55,501 nt of DNA from JBDTES01 sp039922435 (GTDB lineage Bacteria; Patescibacteriota; Saccharimonadia; Saccharimonadales; UBA4665), in the NCBI GenBank assembly GCA_039922435.1, contig JBDTES010000036.1:1-55501 (forward strand). Reading direction: 5' to 3'. The translations under genes were made by a program, and so were the position numbers. The first letter of the stretch is position 1, and each line of letters starts with the position of its first letter. Positions 33,479 to 42,314 of the stretch are shown one piece after another. The notes under the pieces were generated by a model. It was not told where the DNA came from. It searched no databases and saw only the letters and a list, made by a program, of their open reading frames with translations.

Positions 33479-34263
33479 TGGGCTATGAATATGTTGAGTA
33501 GTTGAGGGTTGTGGGCGTTTATGAGCGCCAAATAAAGTACTAGGTCGAGAGTTAGATGGATAGCCAGCAAATATAGCAAGCTGTGGGTGCGTTTATAAAC
33601 GATGCCCTGGAGTAGTGCGAAGGGGAATATCAGTAGCGGCATCCAGGCCTGGAAGCCTAAGTCGAACAAGAAGGCAGTCCATAGCGTAGCTTGGATGAGG
33701 TTTGCCCATATGAATGGCATATATAATCGAAGCAAGGTTAGGCAGGTCAAGACAAAAAATAGCTCGTCCCATATGCCTAGCCCGTTAGTTCCCAGAAAGA
33801 GGGTCGTTAGACCACCCAAGCCTGTTGGTACTGACCAGTTCAGATAATCGCCGGTGTGAAGCAGCCAGACTGGCAGAATCAGATAAGCTAGAAGTGCCGT
33901 CAGGGCTATGTAGCCGTAATGCCACCACTGCCATCGACCGTTCGTTAGCGGATATTTGATGATATTTTCTTTGTAGATGAATCGAGATATTAAATATGGC
34001 CCGATTACGGCTATCGTCAAAGCCGATCCCATGATGGTGATATGTTCAAAGCTGAGGTCAGTATTGATTGGAATGAGGCCCAGAATTGCAATTGGAATAA
34101 AGATTAGAACAAGGTGCCGCCAAAAAAGTCGTCCACCAAGCGGTGTAAGCGCTAAACCTAGCCCCCAGCATAGCCAGCCAATCCAGATGTGCGGGACTAG
34201 CAGCAAGAATCCGGCTAGAACTAACAAAACTAGGCTGATAATTCTAAAAACGGTCTGTTTCAT
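33475..34263 (-). CDS. CPBP-like membrane protein with altered first motif
   Basis: 262 residues with about eight membrane segments. The region IWDELFFVLTCL, then FLFDLGFQAW and a C-terminal LLAIHLTLDL, follows the order of the CPBP protease motifs. The EExxxR motif is reduced to DExxF, so catalytic activity is doubtful. It overlaps the convergent methyltransferase gene by four bases. Compare the intact CPBP gene at 21462-22319. Confidence 0.65.
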   Translation of the reverse strand: MKQTVFRIISLVLLVLAGFLLLVPHIWIGWLCWGLGLALTPLGGRLFWRHLVLIFIPIAILGLIPINTDLSFEHITIMGSALTIAVIGPYLISRFIYKENIIKYPLTNGRWQWWHYGYIALTALLAYLILPVWLLHTGDYLNWSVPTGLGGLTTLFLGTNGLGIWDELFFVLTCLTLLRLYMPFIWANLIQATLWTAFLFDLGFQAWMPLLIFPFALLQGIVYKRTHSLLYLLAIHLTLDLVLYLALINAHNPQLLNIFIAH

Positions 34264-34532
34264 AGTGTGGTACCCAAAAGTATAGCATCAGCCAAAGTAC
34301 ATCTGATAATTAGGGAGATAACCTATGAAGATTTGCTTGCCAATATTAAATAGATCTTATTGGCGCCAGGAGGTTGGTCTAAAAGAGTGATATTTAGATA
34401 GGCCATAGTTTATCCATCGTAGCTCTGATGACAAGGTTTTATCTATGCTCATTGTAAGGAGCTTGCTATTGTAATTTGCCTAGCGCTGCAATTATACTTT
34501 AGACAATATTTAAACATAAGGGATATACATAA
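34264..34532. other. Gene-poor 269-bp divergent region
   Basis: It separates a minus-strand membrane protein gene from a plus-strand pair of envelope genes. Apart from a possible 21-codon ORF (34325-34390), it holds TATACT at about 34494, upstream of the gene at 34533 with a leader of about 30 nt. I see no RNA gene. Confidence 0.4.
34325..34390 (+). CDS. Possible 21-residue small ORF
   Basis: The peptide begins MKICLPILNRSYWR and ends VGLKE. AGGGAG lies 11 bases before the ATG, a better ribosome binding site than many larger genes here have. No function can be given; it may be chance. Confidence 0.25.
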   Translation: MKICLPILNRSYWRQEVGLKE

Positions 34533-35225
34533 ATGGAACCACTAAAGAATGAGATTAGTCCAGAACCAGACAAAACACCGAGTGAACCCCAGCAGAGCAG
34601 TATCGAAAATGTAAACAGTAGCGTGGGTGAAGCTATTACTCAGACTGAGGCTGCGCCGAGCCCGGTTATATTAAATAGTCTATCTGACCCTATACCGACA
34701 CCAACTCCTGCCCCCAGTAGTGTCACTGCTCCATCATCATTACCTTCCGGGCAGCCGGTCGGATCAGATGAGCCGACGGCAGTCGTCAAGGTTCTGAGTG
34801 TTCGCGGATTAGAATATTTAATGATGACTTTTGCCCTGTGGGCGGGGGCTTTCTCGATTACTGGAATAATACTTTCGTTAATTAACGGCGGTACGAGTTT
34901 CAGTGTATTGGCGTTTCCGGTATCGGTTTTGCTTGTCTCGGTTGGGTTCTTCAGTTTCTTTTTCCTCAGATTGAAGAAGGCTGAGCTAGCCAACCCTAAC
35001 CTGCGACTAGATCCATCTAAACGCCGGTTAAGCCAGATTACTCAAGTTATAGCCTATATTGTTTGCTTTTCATCACTTGTGGGTATCATTTTTAGTATTC
35101 TTGCCCAGGTTTCTGGCAGCCTGGGATCATCACTTTGGAAGATGATACTCGACTTTATAATTGTTATTCTTGTAGCTGGTGGTATATTGGCGTATTACTG
35201 GAACGATGAGCATAGGGCACGGTAG
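34533..35225 (+). CDS. Membrane protein with Pro/Ser-rich N-terminal tail
   Basis: 230 residues. Residues 1-85 are low-complexity, rich in Pro, Ser, Thr and Glu (a run of PTPTPAPSS). Four hydrophobic helices follow (FALWAGAFSITGIILSLI, VLAFPVSVLLVSVGFFSFFF, ITQVIAYIVCFSSLVGIIF, ILDFIIVILVAGGILAYYW). Such tailed four-helix proteins are frequent in Saccharibacteria, where the function is unknown to me. It is followed after eight bases by a pilin-like gene. Confidence 0.7.
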   Translation: MEPLKNEISPEPDKTPSEPQQSSIENVNSSVGEAITQTEAAPSPVILNSLSDPIPTPTPAPSSVTAPSSLPSGQPVGSDEPTAVVKVLSVRGLEYLMMTFALWAGAFSITGIILSLINGGTSFSVLAFPVSVLLVSVGFFSFFFLRLKKAELANPNLRLDPSKRRLSQITQVIAYIVCFSSLVGIIFSILAQVSGSLGSSLWKMILDFIIVILVAGGILAYYWNDEHRAR

Positions 35226-35233
35226 GCTAGACT

Positions 35234-35788
35234 ATGGAGAATCCTCAAATGAAAAAATGGAAAATTGGACTGATTGTACTTGGGTTAGTATCGGTTGGAT
35301 TGCTAGTTTATGTCTTAATTCAGGGCGCCAGCAGTAAAGCGGATCTATCAACAGTAAAGAGCGCTCAAGCTATCGCTACTAAGCTAAACAAATATATTAG
35401 TAACCAGCAAGAGGTCCCGGCTAGCCTAGCTAAAGCGAAGATTGCAGATGTGCCGAACACTATTAAATACACCAAGCTGCCAGGTGATAAATATAAATTC
35501 TGCGTAACCTATAAGGCAGCTACTACTGACGTAGCTACTGATGTCCAGAATAATCTTACTCAGGTGGCTTTAGGTGGTGGGCTAGGTGGTTCTAGTAGTA
35601 GATCGTACGGAGGTTCAAGTTATAATGCGCAGTCTTTGTATATCGGAAGTGATCACCCAGCAGGCGAGCAGTGTCAGACTATTAAGCCCTATATTTACTC
35701 TAGTGATATGTACAATAGTTACAATTCAGATAGTTTCGGTAGTGGTAGCTATAATGACAATTCTAGCTACGATTTCCGGGCTCAGTAG
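35234..35788 (+). CDS. Secreted pilin-like membrane-anchored protein
   Basis: 184 residues. A short positive N-terminus (MKKWK at residues 6-10) is followed by one hydrophobic helix (IGLIVLGLVSVGLLVYVLIQ) and an extracellular domain. That domain has KLPGDKYKFCVTYKAAT and a later Cys in HPAGEQCQTI, the pair expected to form the disulfide of CPR minor pilin-like proteins. The C-terminal 40 residues are Ser/Tyr/Asn/Gly-rich. No prepilin peptidase site (G|FTLIE) is present, so assembly into a type IV pilus is uncertain. Co-transcribed with the preceding membrane protein. Confidence 0.7.
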   Translation: MENPQMKKWKIGLIVLGLVSVGLLVYVLIQGASSKADLSTVKSAQAIATKLNKYISNQQEVPASLAKAKIADVPNTIKYTKLPGDKYKFCVTYKAATTDVATDVQNNLTQVALGGGLGGSSSRSYGGSSYNAQSLYIGSDHPAGEQCQTIKPYIYSSDMYNSYNSDSFGSGSYNDNSSYDFRAQ

Positions 35789-35799
35789 CTAAATGTTGC

Positions 35800-35805
35800 T
35801 ATACT
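35800..35805 (+). promoter_or_regulatory. Extended -10 box of the PD-(D/E)XK gene
   Basis: TGC-TATACT ends seven bases before the ATG at 35813; leaderless initiation is likely. Confidence 0.6.
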
Positions 35806-35812
35806 TGTAGAT

Positions 35813-36619
35813 ATGGCAAATGGATATTATCGACAGCGTACAGCACCGTATCAACCCGGGCAGACGGATCCGTATAAAGTTTCGCGCTCTAAAATTGAGT
35901 TATTTATGCAGTGTCCGCGTTGTTTCTGGTTGGATGGCCGGTTAAAGATTGGTCGGCCATCGAGTCCACCGTTTAATATAAACAAGACTATCGACGAGCT
36001 GTATAAAAAAGAATTCGATAAGCACCGGGCAGCTGGTACGCCGCACCCGATTATGCTTGATAATCAGATTAAAGCCGTGCCGTATCAGCACAAAGATTTA
36101 GATACTTGGCGCTATAATTTTACGGGTGTAACGGCTTTGCATAAGCCAACCAATCTGCACGTTTTTGGCGCAGTTGATGATGTCTGGGTCAACCCCGATG
36201 GTGAGCTGATTGTGGTTGACTATAAAGCGACTAGCAAAAATAAAGAGGTAAGCATTGATAGTGATTGGCAGATTAGCTATAAGCGTCAAGTAGAAGTCTA
36301 CCAGTGGCTGCTTAGGCAAAATGGCTTTGTGGTCAGCGATACAGCTTATTTTGTTTATACCAATGCTCGGATGGACGCCGATGGCTTTGGGGATACCCTG
36401 CAATTTAAAACCAAGCTGATTCCATACCAAGGGGACGATGGTTGGATTGACCCAACTCTTGTAAAGATGAAGAATTGCCTTGAAGGCGATATACCGGCTG
36501 TCGGTACGGCAGCTATGGGTGGCGAATGTGAATTCTGCGCCTATGCCCGTTCTCGTACCGAATTGACACTTGAAGCTATAAGATCCAGGACATCTTTGAT
36601 AAAAGCTAAAAAGAAATAA
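35813..36619 (+). CDS. PD-(D/E)XK nuclease family protein with four-Cys cluster
   Basis: 268 residues. The nuclease core is GAVDDVWVNPDGELIVVDYKATSK (metal ligands Asp and Asp, then the catalytic DYK) with QVEVYQWLL as the downstream helix. Four Cys lie where AddB, Cas4 and RecB-like nucleases hold a 4Fe-4S cluster: CPRC at 34-37 and CEFC at 239-242. PDDEXK_1 (PF12705) is the likely family. No cas genes or CRISPR array lie near, so a repair function is more likely than adaptation. The last 14 bp overlap a convergent gene. Confidence 0.85.
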   Translation: MANGYYRQRTAPYQPGQTDPYKVSRSKIELFMQCPRCFWLDGRLKIGRPSSPPFNINKTIDELYKKEFDKHRAAGTPHPIMLDNQIKAVPYQHKDLDTWRYNFTGVTALHKPTNLHVFGAVDDVWVNPDGELIVVDYKATSKNKEVSIDSDWQISYKRQVEVYQWLLRQNGFVVSDTAYFVYTNARMDADGFGDTLQFKTKLIPYQGDDGWIDPTLVKMKNCLEGDIPAVGTAAMGGECEFCAYARSRTELTLEAIRSRTSLIKAKKK

Positions 36620-37016
36620 GTTGTAGTTGCTCTAGTATGTCGAAGACAGAGTGAGCGACTCGGACACGTGAAGCTAACATTTCGTCTGCCGGCCTTTCTA
36701 TAGAGAAACGGGGGACGTTTAACGCTTCAGCATAGCCTAGTTCGTAGGCACCAGCTGTGCCGACGTAGCCATCTGGAGCGTGGAGAAGTAGGAAATCAGC
36801 TTCGTGGATGGCCTGCAGAAAGGAAGATTCTAGTTCATTAGTAGTTAGTCGTGTCTCACTGTTAGCTTTGACGATGGATGAATCCAGTTCGGTGAAATTT
36901 AGGTTTACTGGAGCTAACACTCGACATCCAGTAGTCTCGAGCTCCAAGAAGAGCCTTTTGAGCTTGGCTGGCTCTCGGTGGTAGCTGCCGCAGAGGACAG
37001 CTTTTGGCCGCATCAC
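36606..37016 (-). CDS. Nucleoside 2-deoxyribosyltransferase-like protein
   Basis: 136 residues. AVLCGSYHRE at the N-terminus, EADFLLLHAPDGYVGTAGAYELGYAEAL in the middle and FSIERPADEM later resemble the fold of nucleoside 2-deoxyribosyltransferases and related TIR-like/SLOG nucleotide hydrolases. The ExG-type catalytic Glu is in AYELGYA. The substrate is unknown. It lies three bases from the NUDIX gene on the same strand, so the two likely share a nucleotide-salvage or sanitation job. Confidence 0.72.
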   Translation of the reverse strand: MMRPKAVLCGSYHREPAKLKRLFLELETTGCRVLAPVNLNFTELDSSIVKANSETRLTTNELESSFLQAIHEADFLLLHAPDGYVGTAGAYELGYAEALNVPRFSIERPADEMLASRVRVAHSVFDILEQLQLISF

Positions 37017-37019
37017 GTT

Positions 37020-37730
37020 CTAAAACTCCCGCTTAGAGTAATTCACAGTTTGTTCGTGTAGCCAGCTTTTGGTGGTTAGTAATTTTACTTCTTTGGCTAG
37101 AGTGATGTACTTCTTAGGCTCTTTTAGTACGTCGTCGAGGCTACGCCACTCGTTGTGGCCGCCTTCGAAGTCGGTTTTTAGTTTTCCGGTTGGGTTTAGG
37201 CCTTGGATAACAAAGAAAATCTTATCTTCTACAATAATACCGCTTTCGGCTTCTCGAGCGTGTTCATGGTAAACACTAGCGACTGTGAAATTGGCTGATA
37301 AGCCAGTTTCTTCCAAACATTCTCGGGCGGCGGCCTCAATGATAGTTTCGCCCCAACGGATTTTGCCGCTTGGTAATCCCCAGAACCCAAAATAAGGATT
37401 CTTCAAACGCTGTTGGAATAGGTATTGGGTCTGACTGCTATTATTTCTAGTTAACCCCAGTATTACGGCCGTTTTTGGTTGGCGCTCGATAGTATTGTTA
37501 TCTGTGTCCAATCTGTTGGCATATTCTTTGCCACGAGTCGTTAGACGATATTTGCCTCGGCTAACCTTTTCGACCAAGCATAGTTCGACCAAACGGCTGA
37601 TATGGAAATTGAAGTGATCGCTGCTGAGACCAGTTGGCTTTTGGAGGGCGCTGAAACCAGCCTCTGGGCGGAATAGTAATTCTCTAAGAATATTGGTTTG
37701 GGCTTTGTGGATCTTTACATCTAAACTCAT
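37020..37730 (-). CDS. Winged-helix regulator fused to a NUDIX hydrolase
   Basis: 236 residues. Residues 1-75 form a winged helix (LRELLFRPEAGFSALQKPTGLSSDHF... KYRLTTRGKEY). The NUDIX domain follows, with a complete box GKIRWGETIIEAAARECLEETGL. This fusion resembles NrtR-type or other transcription factors that use the NUDIX part either as sensor or as enzyme. The box is intact, so activity is possible. Its partner gene downstream is nucleotide-related. Its own promoter would be shared with divergent serS. Confidence 0.88.
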   Translation of the reverse strand: MSLDVKIHKAQTNILRELLFRPEAGFSALQKPTGLSSDHFNFHISRLVELCLVEKVSRGKYRLTTRGKEYANRLDTDNNTIERQPKTAVILGLTRNNSSQTQYLFQQRLKNPYFGFWGLPSGKIRWGETIIEAAARECLEETGLSANFTVASVYHEHAREAESGIIVEDKIFFVIQGLNPTGKLKTDFEGGHNEWRSLDDVLKEPKKYITLAKEVKLLTTKSWLHEQTVNYSKREF

Positions 37731-37799
37731 CGTACTTCAAATACTAGCCACTACGTTTAGATAAGTCTAGTAAAGTCGAGTTTAGTAGTTGGGTTAGGT

Positions 37800-37805
37800 T
37801 ATAAT
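37800..37805 (+). promoter_or_regulatory. -10 box of serS
   Basis: TATAAT ends seven bases before the serS ATG, and no Shine-Dalgarno sequence fits between; leaderless initiation is likely. Confidence 0.6.
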
Positions 37806-37812
37806 ATATGAC

Positions 37813-39111
37813 ATGTTAGATATACAGTTTATTCGAGATAATGCCGACTTGGTCCAGGAAAAGTCCGCCCAAAAGGGCTATAAAGTAAATGTCCGTGAGC
37901 TATTAGAAGTCGATACGGAACGACGCACCCAATTGACTCAAATTGAGGAGCTACGGGCCCAGCGTAATCAGCTGACAGCCGAGATGAAGGGCCAAAAGCC
38001 AACTAATGATCAGCTGGCAACCGGAAAACACCTCAAAGAAGATATTTCGGTTAGAGAGATAGATTTGAAGACTATCGAAGAGAAATATGATCAACTTTTG
38101 CGGGCCGTCCCAAATATGCCGGTAGATGTAATACCTCTGGGTAAAAGTGAAGACGATAACGTTATTGCAAAGAAGGTTGGTGAACCGAAGCAGTTCGACT
38201 TTAAGCCCAAAAATCACTGGGAGCTGCTGGAGCCACGAGATATGCTTGATAAAGAGCGGGCTGCCAAGATATCGGGCAGTCGGTTTGCGTACCTAAAAGG
38301 TAATCTAGTTCTACTTCAGTTCGCCATTATTCAGTTTGTTCTGCAGACGTTGGGCGATGAAGAGGTTATTAAGAAACTTGTCGAGGAAAACCAGCTTAAC
38401 ATCAGCACTAAACCGTTTACGCCAGTTTTGCCACCGGCGATGCTTCGAACCGAGCCATACAAAGCTTCGGCTCGGTTGAACGCCGAAGAAGTTACCTACA
38501 AGATAGAGCAGGATGATTTATGGCTCAATGCTAGTGCTGAACACACACTGTGTACGATGTATTGGAATGAGATTTTACCGGCAGAGGCGCTGCCTATTAG
38601 GTATGTTGGGTACAGCACGAGTTTTCGGCGAGAGGCCGGGACTTACGGCAAGGATACTGAGGGCATTATTCGCATGCACCAGTTCGATAAGCTGGAGATG
38701 GAGGTTTTTAGTACGGCCGCAACCGGCTTGGCTGAGCATAAACTGTTGATTGCTATTCAAGAATATCTTGTGCAGCAGCTAGGTTTACCATATCAGTATT
38801 TACAGAAGTGTACCTTTGATATTGGCAAACCGAATGCTAGTGGCGTAGATATAGAGTGTTGGTTCCCGGGCGAGGGCAAATACCGTGAAACTCACACAGC
38901 TGACTATATGACTGATTATCAGGCCCGTGATTTAAAAATCCGGGTACGGAATGATGATGGCGTAACTGAACTAGTGCATACCAATGACGCTACAGCCTTC
39001 GCCCTGGGGCGAATCATGGCAGCAGTAGTCGAGAATTATCAGCAGTCTGACGGCACAATTTCTATTCCTGAAGTTCTTCGCCCGTTTATGGGTGAGCGTG
39101 AGACACTATAG
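37813..39111 (+). CDS. serS: Seryl-tRNA synthetase
   Basis: 432 residues, normal length. The N-terminal antiparallel coiled coil that binds the tRNA variable arm covers about 25-105. Class II motif 2 is FRREAGTYGKDTEGIIRMHQF and motif 3 lies in NDATAFALGRIMAAVVEN. A TATAAT box seven bases before the ATG and the lack of a ribosome binding site indicate a leaderless message. The hpf gene follows after 73 bp. Confidence 0.97.
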   Translation: MLDIQFIRDNADLVQEKSAQKGYKVNVRELLEVDTERRTQLTQIEELRAQRNQLTAEMKGQKPTNDQLATGKHLKEDISVREIDLKTIEEKYDQLLRAVPNMPVDVIPLGKSEDDNVIAKKVGEPKQFDFKPKNHWELLEPRDMLDKERAAKISGSRFAYLKGNLVLLQFAIIQFVLQTLGDEEVIKKLVEENQLNISTKPFTPVLPPAMLRTEPYKASARLNAEEVTYKIEQDDLWLNASAEHTLCTMYWNEILPAEALPIRYVGYSTSFRREAGTYGKDTEGIIRMHQFDKLEMEVFSTAATGLAEHKLLIAIQEYLVQQLGLPYQYLQKCTFDIGKPNASGVDIECWFPGEGKYRETHTADYMTDYQARDLKIRVRNDDGVTELVHTNDATAFALGRIMAAVVENYQQSDGTISIPEVLRPFMGERETL

Positions 39112-39184
39112 GTAGAGTGTGATTTCAGACTGCATTTTTGGGCAGTTCGCGGTAAAATTAGAAACATACGGAGGGTATAGCAAT

Positions 39185-39541
39185 ATGTTAAAGATGACAA
39201 TCGAAGGTATTCATGTAAAGCTTGATGCTGAGCTAGAGAAGTATGCTACCAAGAAGGTTAGTGCACTCGAGAAATACATACCGCGCAAAGCCAGAGCTTC
39301 GGCTCGGGCCGAAGTTATACTGAGGCGCCAGCCATCAAAAGATAAGAATGATTTAGCCTGCGAGATAACTGTTCATTTGCCGCATGGGATTCTTAATAGT
39401 CAGGAAAAGACTCAACATTTGTATGCGGCAATTGATATAGCTACAGCTAAGGCTCGGGGTCAGTTACAGAAGTATAAGGCAGAATTTGATACCCCAAAAC
39501 TGTATCGTCGCTTGTTTAATCGGCATGGTCGACCGGCTTAA
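39185..39541 (+). CDS. hpf: Ribosome hibernation promoting factor, short form
   Basis: 118 residues from the ATG at 39185, which follows GGAGG at a good distance. MTIEGIHVKLDAELEKYATKKVSALEKY is the beta-alpha start of the HPF/YfiA family. The C-terminal dimerisation domain of long HPF is absent, so it may inactivate 70S ribosomes without making the long-form 100S dimer. The order hpf-secA-prfB matches Bacillus. Confidence 0.9.
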   Translation: MLKMTIEGIHVKLDAELEKYATKKVSALEKYIPRKARASARAEVILRRQPSKDKNDLACEITVHLPHGILNSQEKTQHLYAAIDIATAKARGQLQKYKAEFDTPKLYRRLFNRHGRPA

Positions 39542-39641
39542 TAAAAAATATATTGAAATTCTCTCGCGTCAGCCGCAAAAAACGGTTACAATGTTACGTA
39601 GTAAATTTGTCAGTCAGTCATAGGAGTATAACTTAAAAAAT

Positions 39642-42242
39642 ATGAATAATGTCTTTAAAAAGGTGCTTGGTGATCCTCAGGCTAAAGCGGTTAAGCGGCT
39701 TCGTAAACGAGCTCGCGCCATTAATGCACTAGCACCTAAGTACAAAGCGATGTCTGATAAAAAGTTAGCTGAGCAGTCAGGCGTTCTAAAAAAGCGGCTA
39801 GAAAAGGAGTCGCTCGATGGAATTCTGCCCGATACGTTCGCGCTAGTTCGTGAGGTCGCTACCAGAAAACTTGGTATGCGCCATTTCGATGTACAACTAA
39901 TTGGTGGAATGGTTTTGCACGAGAGTGGTGTCGCCGAGATGAAAACTGGTGAAGGTAAAACACTAGTAGCAACTTTACCGATGGTTTTGAACGCTTTGTC
40001 GGGCAAGGGTGCTCATTTGGTGACTGTTAACGACTATTTGGCACAGCGTGATGCTGGCTGGATGGCTCAAGTTTATAATTTCTTGGGCCTGTCGACTGCT
40101 ATTATTATGGCTGATCATTCCTTTATTTATGATCTGAATTATGTTAATGAAGAACACGATGATGAACGTTTCCGCCACCTCAAACCGTGTACTCGGCAAG
40201 AGGCTTATGCAGCTGACATTACTTATGGAACCAACAACGAGTTTGGTTTTGATTATTTGCGTGACAATATGGTGCGCGAGCCGGAACAACTCCGTCAGCG
40301 CGACTTAAACTTCGTCATCGTCGATGAGGCTGACTCAATTCTAATCGATGAAGCCCGGACACCACTAATCATCAGTGCACCAAGTGTGACGCCGGGCAAC
40401 GCTTATGCCCAATTTGCCAAGACAGTCCGTCAGCTTAAGCCCGACGAATACGAAGTCGACGAAAAGCGTAAAACTGTGATTATGAAGGATGAAGGTATCG
40501 AACGTATCCAGAAGATTTTGGGGCTGACTAGTCTTTATGCGACCGAGAATATTCGGACGATTTACCACCTCGAACAAGCCATGCGAGCTCAGACACTATT
40601 CAAGCGCGATAAAGACTATGTTGTTACAAAAGACGGCGAAATAGTGATCGTCGATGAGTTTACTGGCCGGTTACTGCCTGGTCGTCGCTATAACGAAGGT
40701 TTACACCAAGCTATTGAAGCTAAAGAAGGTGTCGAGGTCCAGCAGGAGAGTATGACTCTTGCAACGATTAGTTTCCAGAACTATTTCCGTTTATACGACA
40801 AACTGTCTGGTATGACCGGTACTGCCATGACTGAATCTGAGGAGTTCCATCAGATTTATAAATTAGGTGTCGTCGAAATCCCAGCGAACCGTAAGATTGT
40901 TCGTGATGATCGAACCGATCGAATCTACCGCAGTGAAGCTACCAAGTTTAAGGCTATCGTCCAAGAGGTTAAACTATTGCACCAAAAGGGCCAACCAGTA
41001 TTGCTTGGTACGGTTTCGATTGAAAAGAACGAGTTACTTGGTAAATTATTGAATAAAGCTGGTATTCAGCACCAGGTTTTGAATGCTAAAAACAACGAAC
41101 GTGAGGCCAAGATTGTCGAAGGAGCTGGTGAAAAGGGGGCTGTCACACTAGCTACTAACATTGCTGGTCGTGGTACTGATATTGTGCTTGGCGATGGCGT
41201 TAGAGAGCTTGGCGGTCTGTTTGTACTCGGTACCGAGCGGCATGAATCACGCCGAATTGATAACCAGCTACGAGGTCGGGCCGGCCGTCAGGGCGATCCT
41301 GGGACGACACAGTTCTACGTTAGTACCGAGGACGATTTGATGCGTATATTCGGTGGAGACAGAATCGCCGGTATTATGGACCGGCTGAAAGTTGCTGATG
41401 ATGTGCCGATTGAGAACCGGATGATTTCTAAGAGTCTCGAGAATGCCCAGAAAAAGGTTGAGGGCTTCCACTTTGATCAGCGAAAACAAGTTGTCCAATA
41501 CGATGATGTCATGAACCGACACCGTAAGGCGACTTATGCTATGCGTAAAGAAATTCTACGAACTGATGATATATCTAAGCGAATAAAAGTATATGTCGAA
41601 GAAGAGGCTAAGCTGCTGGCGGCTGCTCCGCAAAAGAATACTGATGACTACGAATCGATTGTCCGGCAATTAATGCCACTTGATGAAGCGGCGCTTGATA
41701 GACTTTTCTCGGCCGAGGTCGGCAAAGTTGAGCCAGTTATGATCGAGGAAGCCAAAGAATTCTATAAATCGCGCGAAGCAGCCTTTACCTCAGAGATTAT
41801 GCGTAAAGTTGAGCGAGATATTTATTTGCAGGTTTTAGATAATTTGTGGATGCAACACCTCGAGAACATGGACCACCTACGTGAGGGTATTCATTGGATG
41901 AGTGTTGGTCAGATGGATCCTTTGGTTGAATATCGACGGCGTGGCCAGATTATTTTCGAAGAAATGCAGCATGCTCTGAGACATGAGGTTGTTCGGGCTA
42001 TCTTCTACGCTGAACCGATGCCGGTGGCGCAGCTCAATCGCCCAATTGAGACAGAGTTGACGCGGGCTGCTCGAAGTTCTATTAGTAATGCCGACCGAAT
42101 CACTCAGCCTGACGAAGAATTCGAAGAAGCCGATTTTGATTCTAAAAAAGTGGACCAACCAGTCAAGAAATCGGTCCAAGCCCGTAAGAAAGCTCATAAG
42201 GCTGAGCGTAAGCGCAAAGCCACGGCCAGAAAGAGAAAGTAG
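39642..42242 (+). CDS. secA: Preprotein translocase ATPase SecA
   Basis: 866 residues. Walker A is MKTGEGKT (residues 100-107), Walker B is VIVDEADSILIDEAR, and the second nucleotide domain has TNIAGRGTDI and HESRRIDNQLRGRAGRQGDPG. SecA drives preproteins through SecYEG. The C-terminal zinc-binding SEC-C tail is replaced by a Lys/Arg-rich end (QARKKAHKAERKRKATARKRK without cysteines), so SecB binding through zinc is not expected. TAGGAG lies upstream of the ATG. The signal peptidase and several exported proteins in this window depend on it. Confidence 0.97.
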   Translation: MNNVFKKVLGDPQAKAVKRLRKRARAINALAPKYKAMSDKKLAEQSGVLKKRLEKESLDGILPDTFALVREVATRKLGMRHFDVQLIGGMVLHESGVAEMKTGEGKTLVATLPMVLNALSGKGAHLVTVNDYLAQRDAGWMAQVYNFLGLSTAIIMADHSFIYDLNYVNEEHDDERFRHLKPCTRQEAYAADITYGTNNEFGFDYLRDNMVREPEQLRQRDLNFVIVDEADSILIDEARTPLIISAPSVTPGNAYAQFAKTVRQLKPDEYEVDEKRKTVIMKDEGIERIQKILGLTSLYATENIRTIYHLEQAMRAQTLFKRDKDYVVTKDGEIVIVDEFTGRLLPGRRYNEGLHQAIEAKEGVEVQQESMTLATISFQNYFRLYDKLSGMTGTAMTESEEFHQIYKLGVVEIPANRKIVRDDRTDRIYRSEATKFKAIVQEVKLLHQKGQPVLLGTVSIEKNELLGKLLNKAGIQHQVLNAKNNEREAKIVEGAGEKGAVTLATNIAGRGTDIVLGDGVRELGGLFVLGTERHESRRIDNQLRGRAGRQGDPGTTQFYVSTEDDLMRIFGGDRIAGIMDRLKVADDVPIENRMISKSLENAQKKVEGFHFDQRKQVVQYDDVMNRHRKATYAMRKEILRTDDISKRIKVYVEEEAKLLAAAPQKNTDDYESIVRQLMPLDEAALDRLFSAEVGKVEPVMIEEAKEFYKSREAAFTSEIMRKVERDIYLQVLDNLWMQHLENMDHLREGIHWMSVGQMDPLVEYRRRGQIIFEEMQHALRHEVVRAIFYAEPMPVAQLNRPIETELTRAARSSISNADRITQPDEEFEEADFDSKKVDQPVKKSVQARKKAHKAERKRKATARKRK

Positions 42243-42314
42243 GGCTTAATGTAGAGTAGCTGGAGATCTTTAACTTATCCAGTAAATTTTACTAAACCTA
42301 AAGAATAACTAACA

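Noticed and set aside
35813..36619. Cas4 of a CRISPR system
   Set aside because: No cas genes or arrays occur nearby; the four Cys and nuclease core are shared with other repair nucleases.
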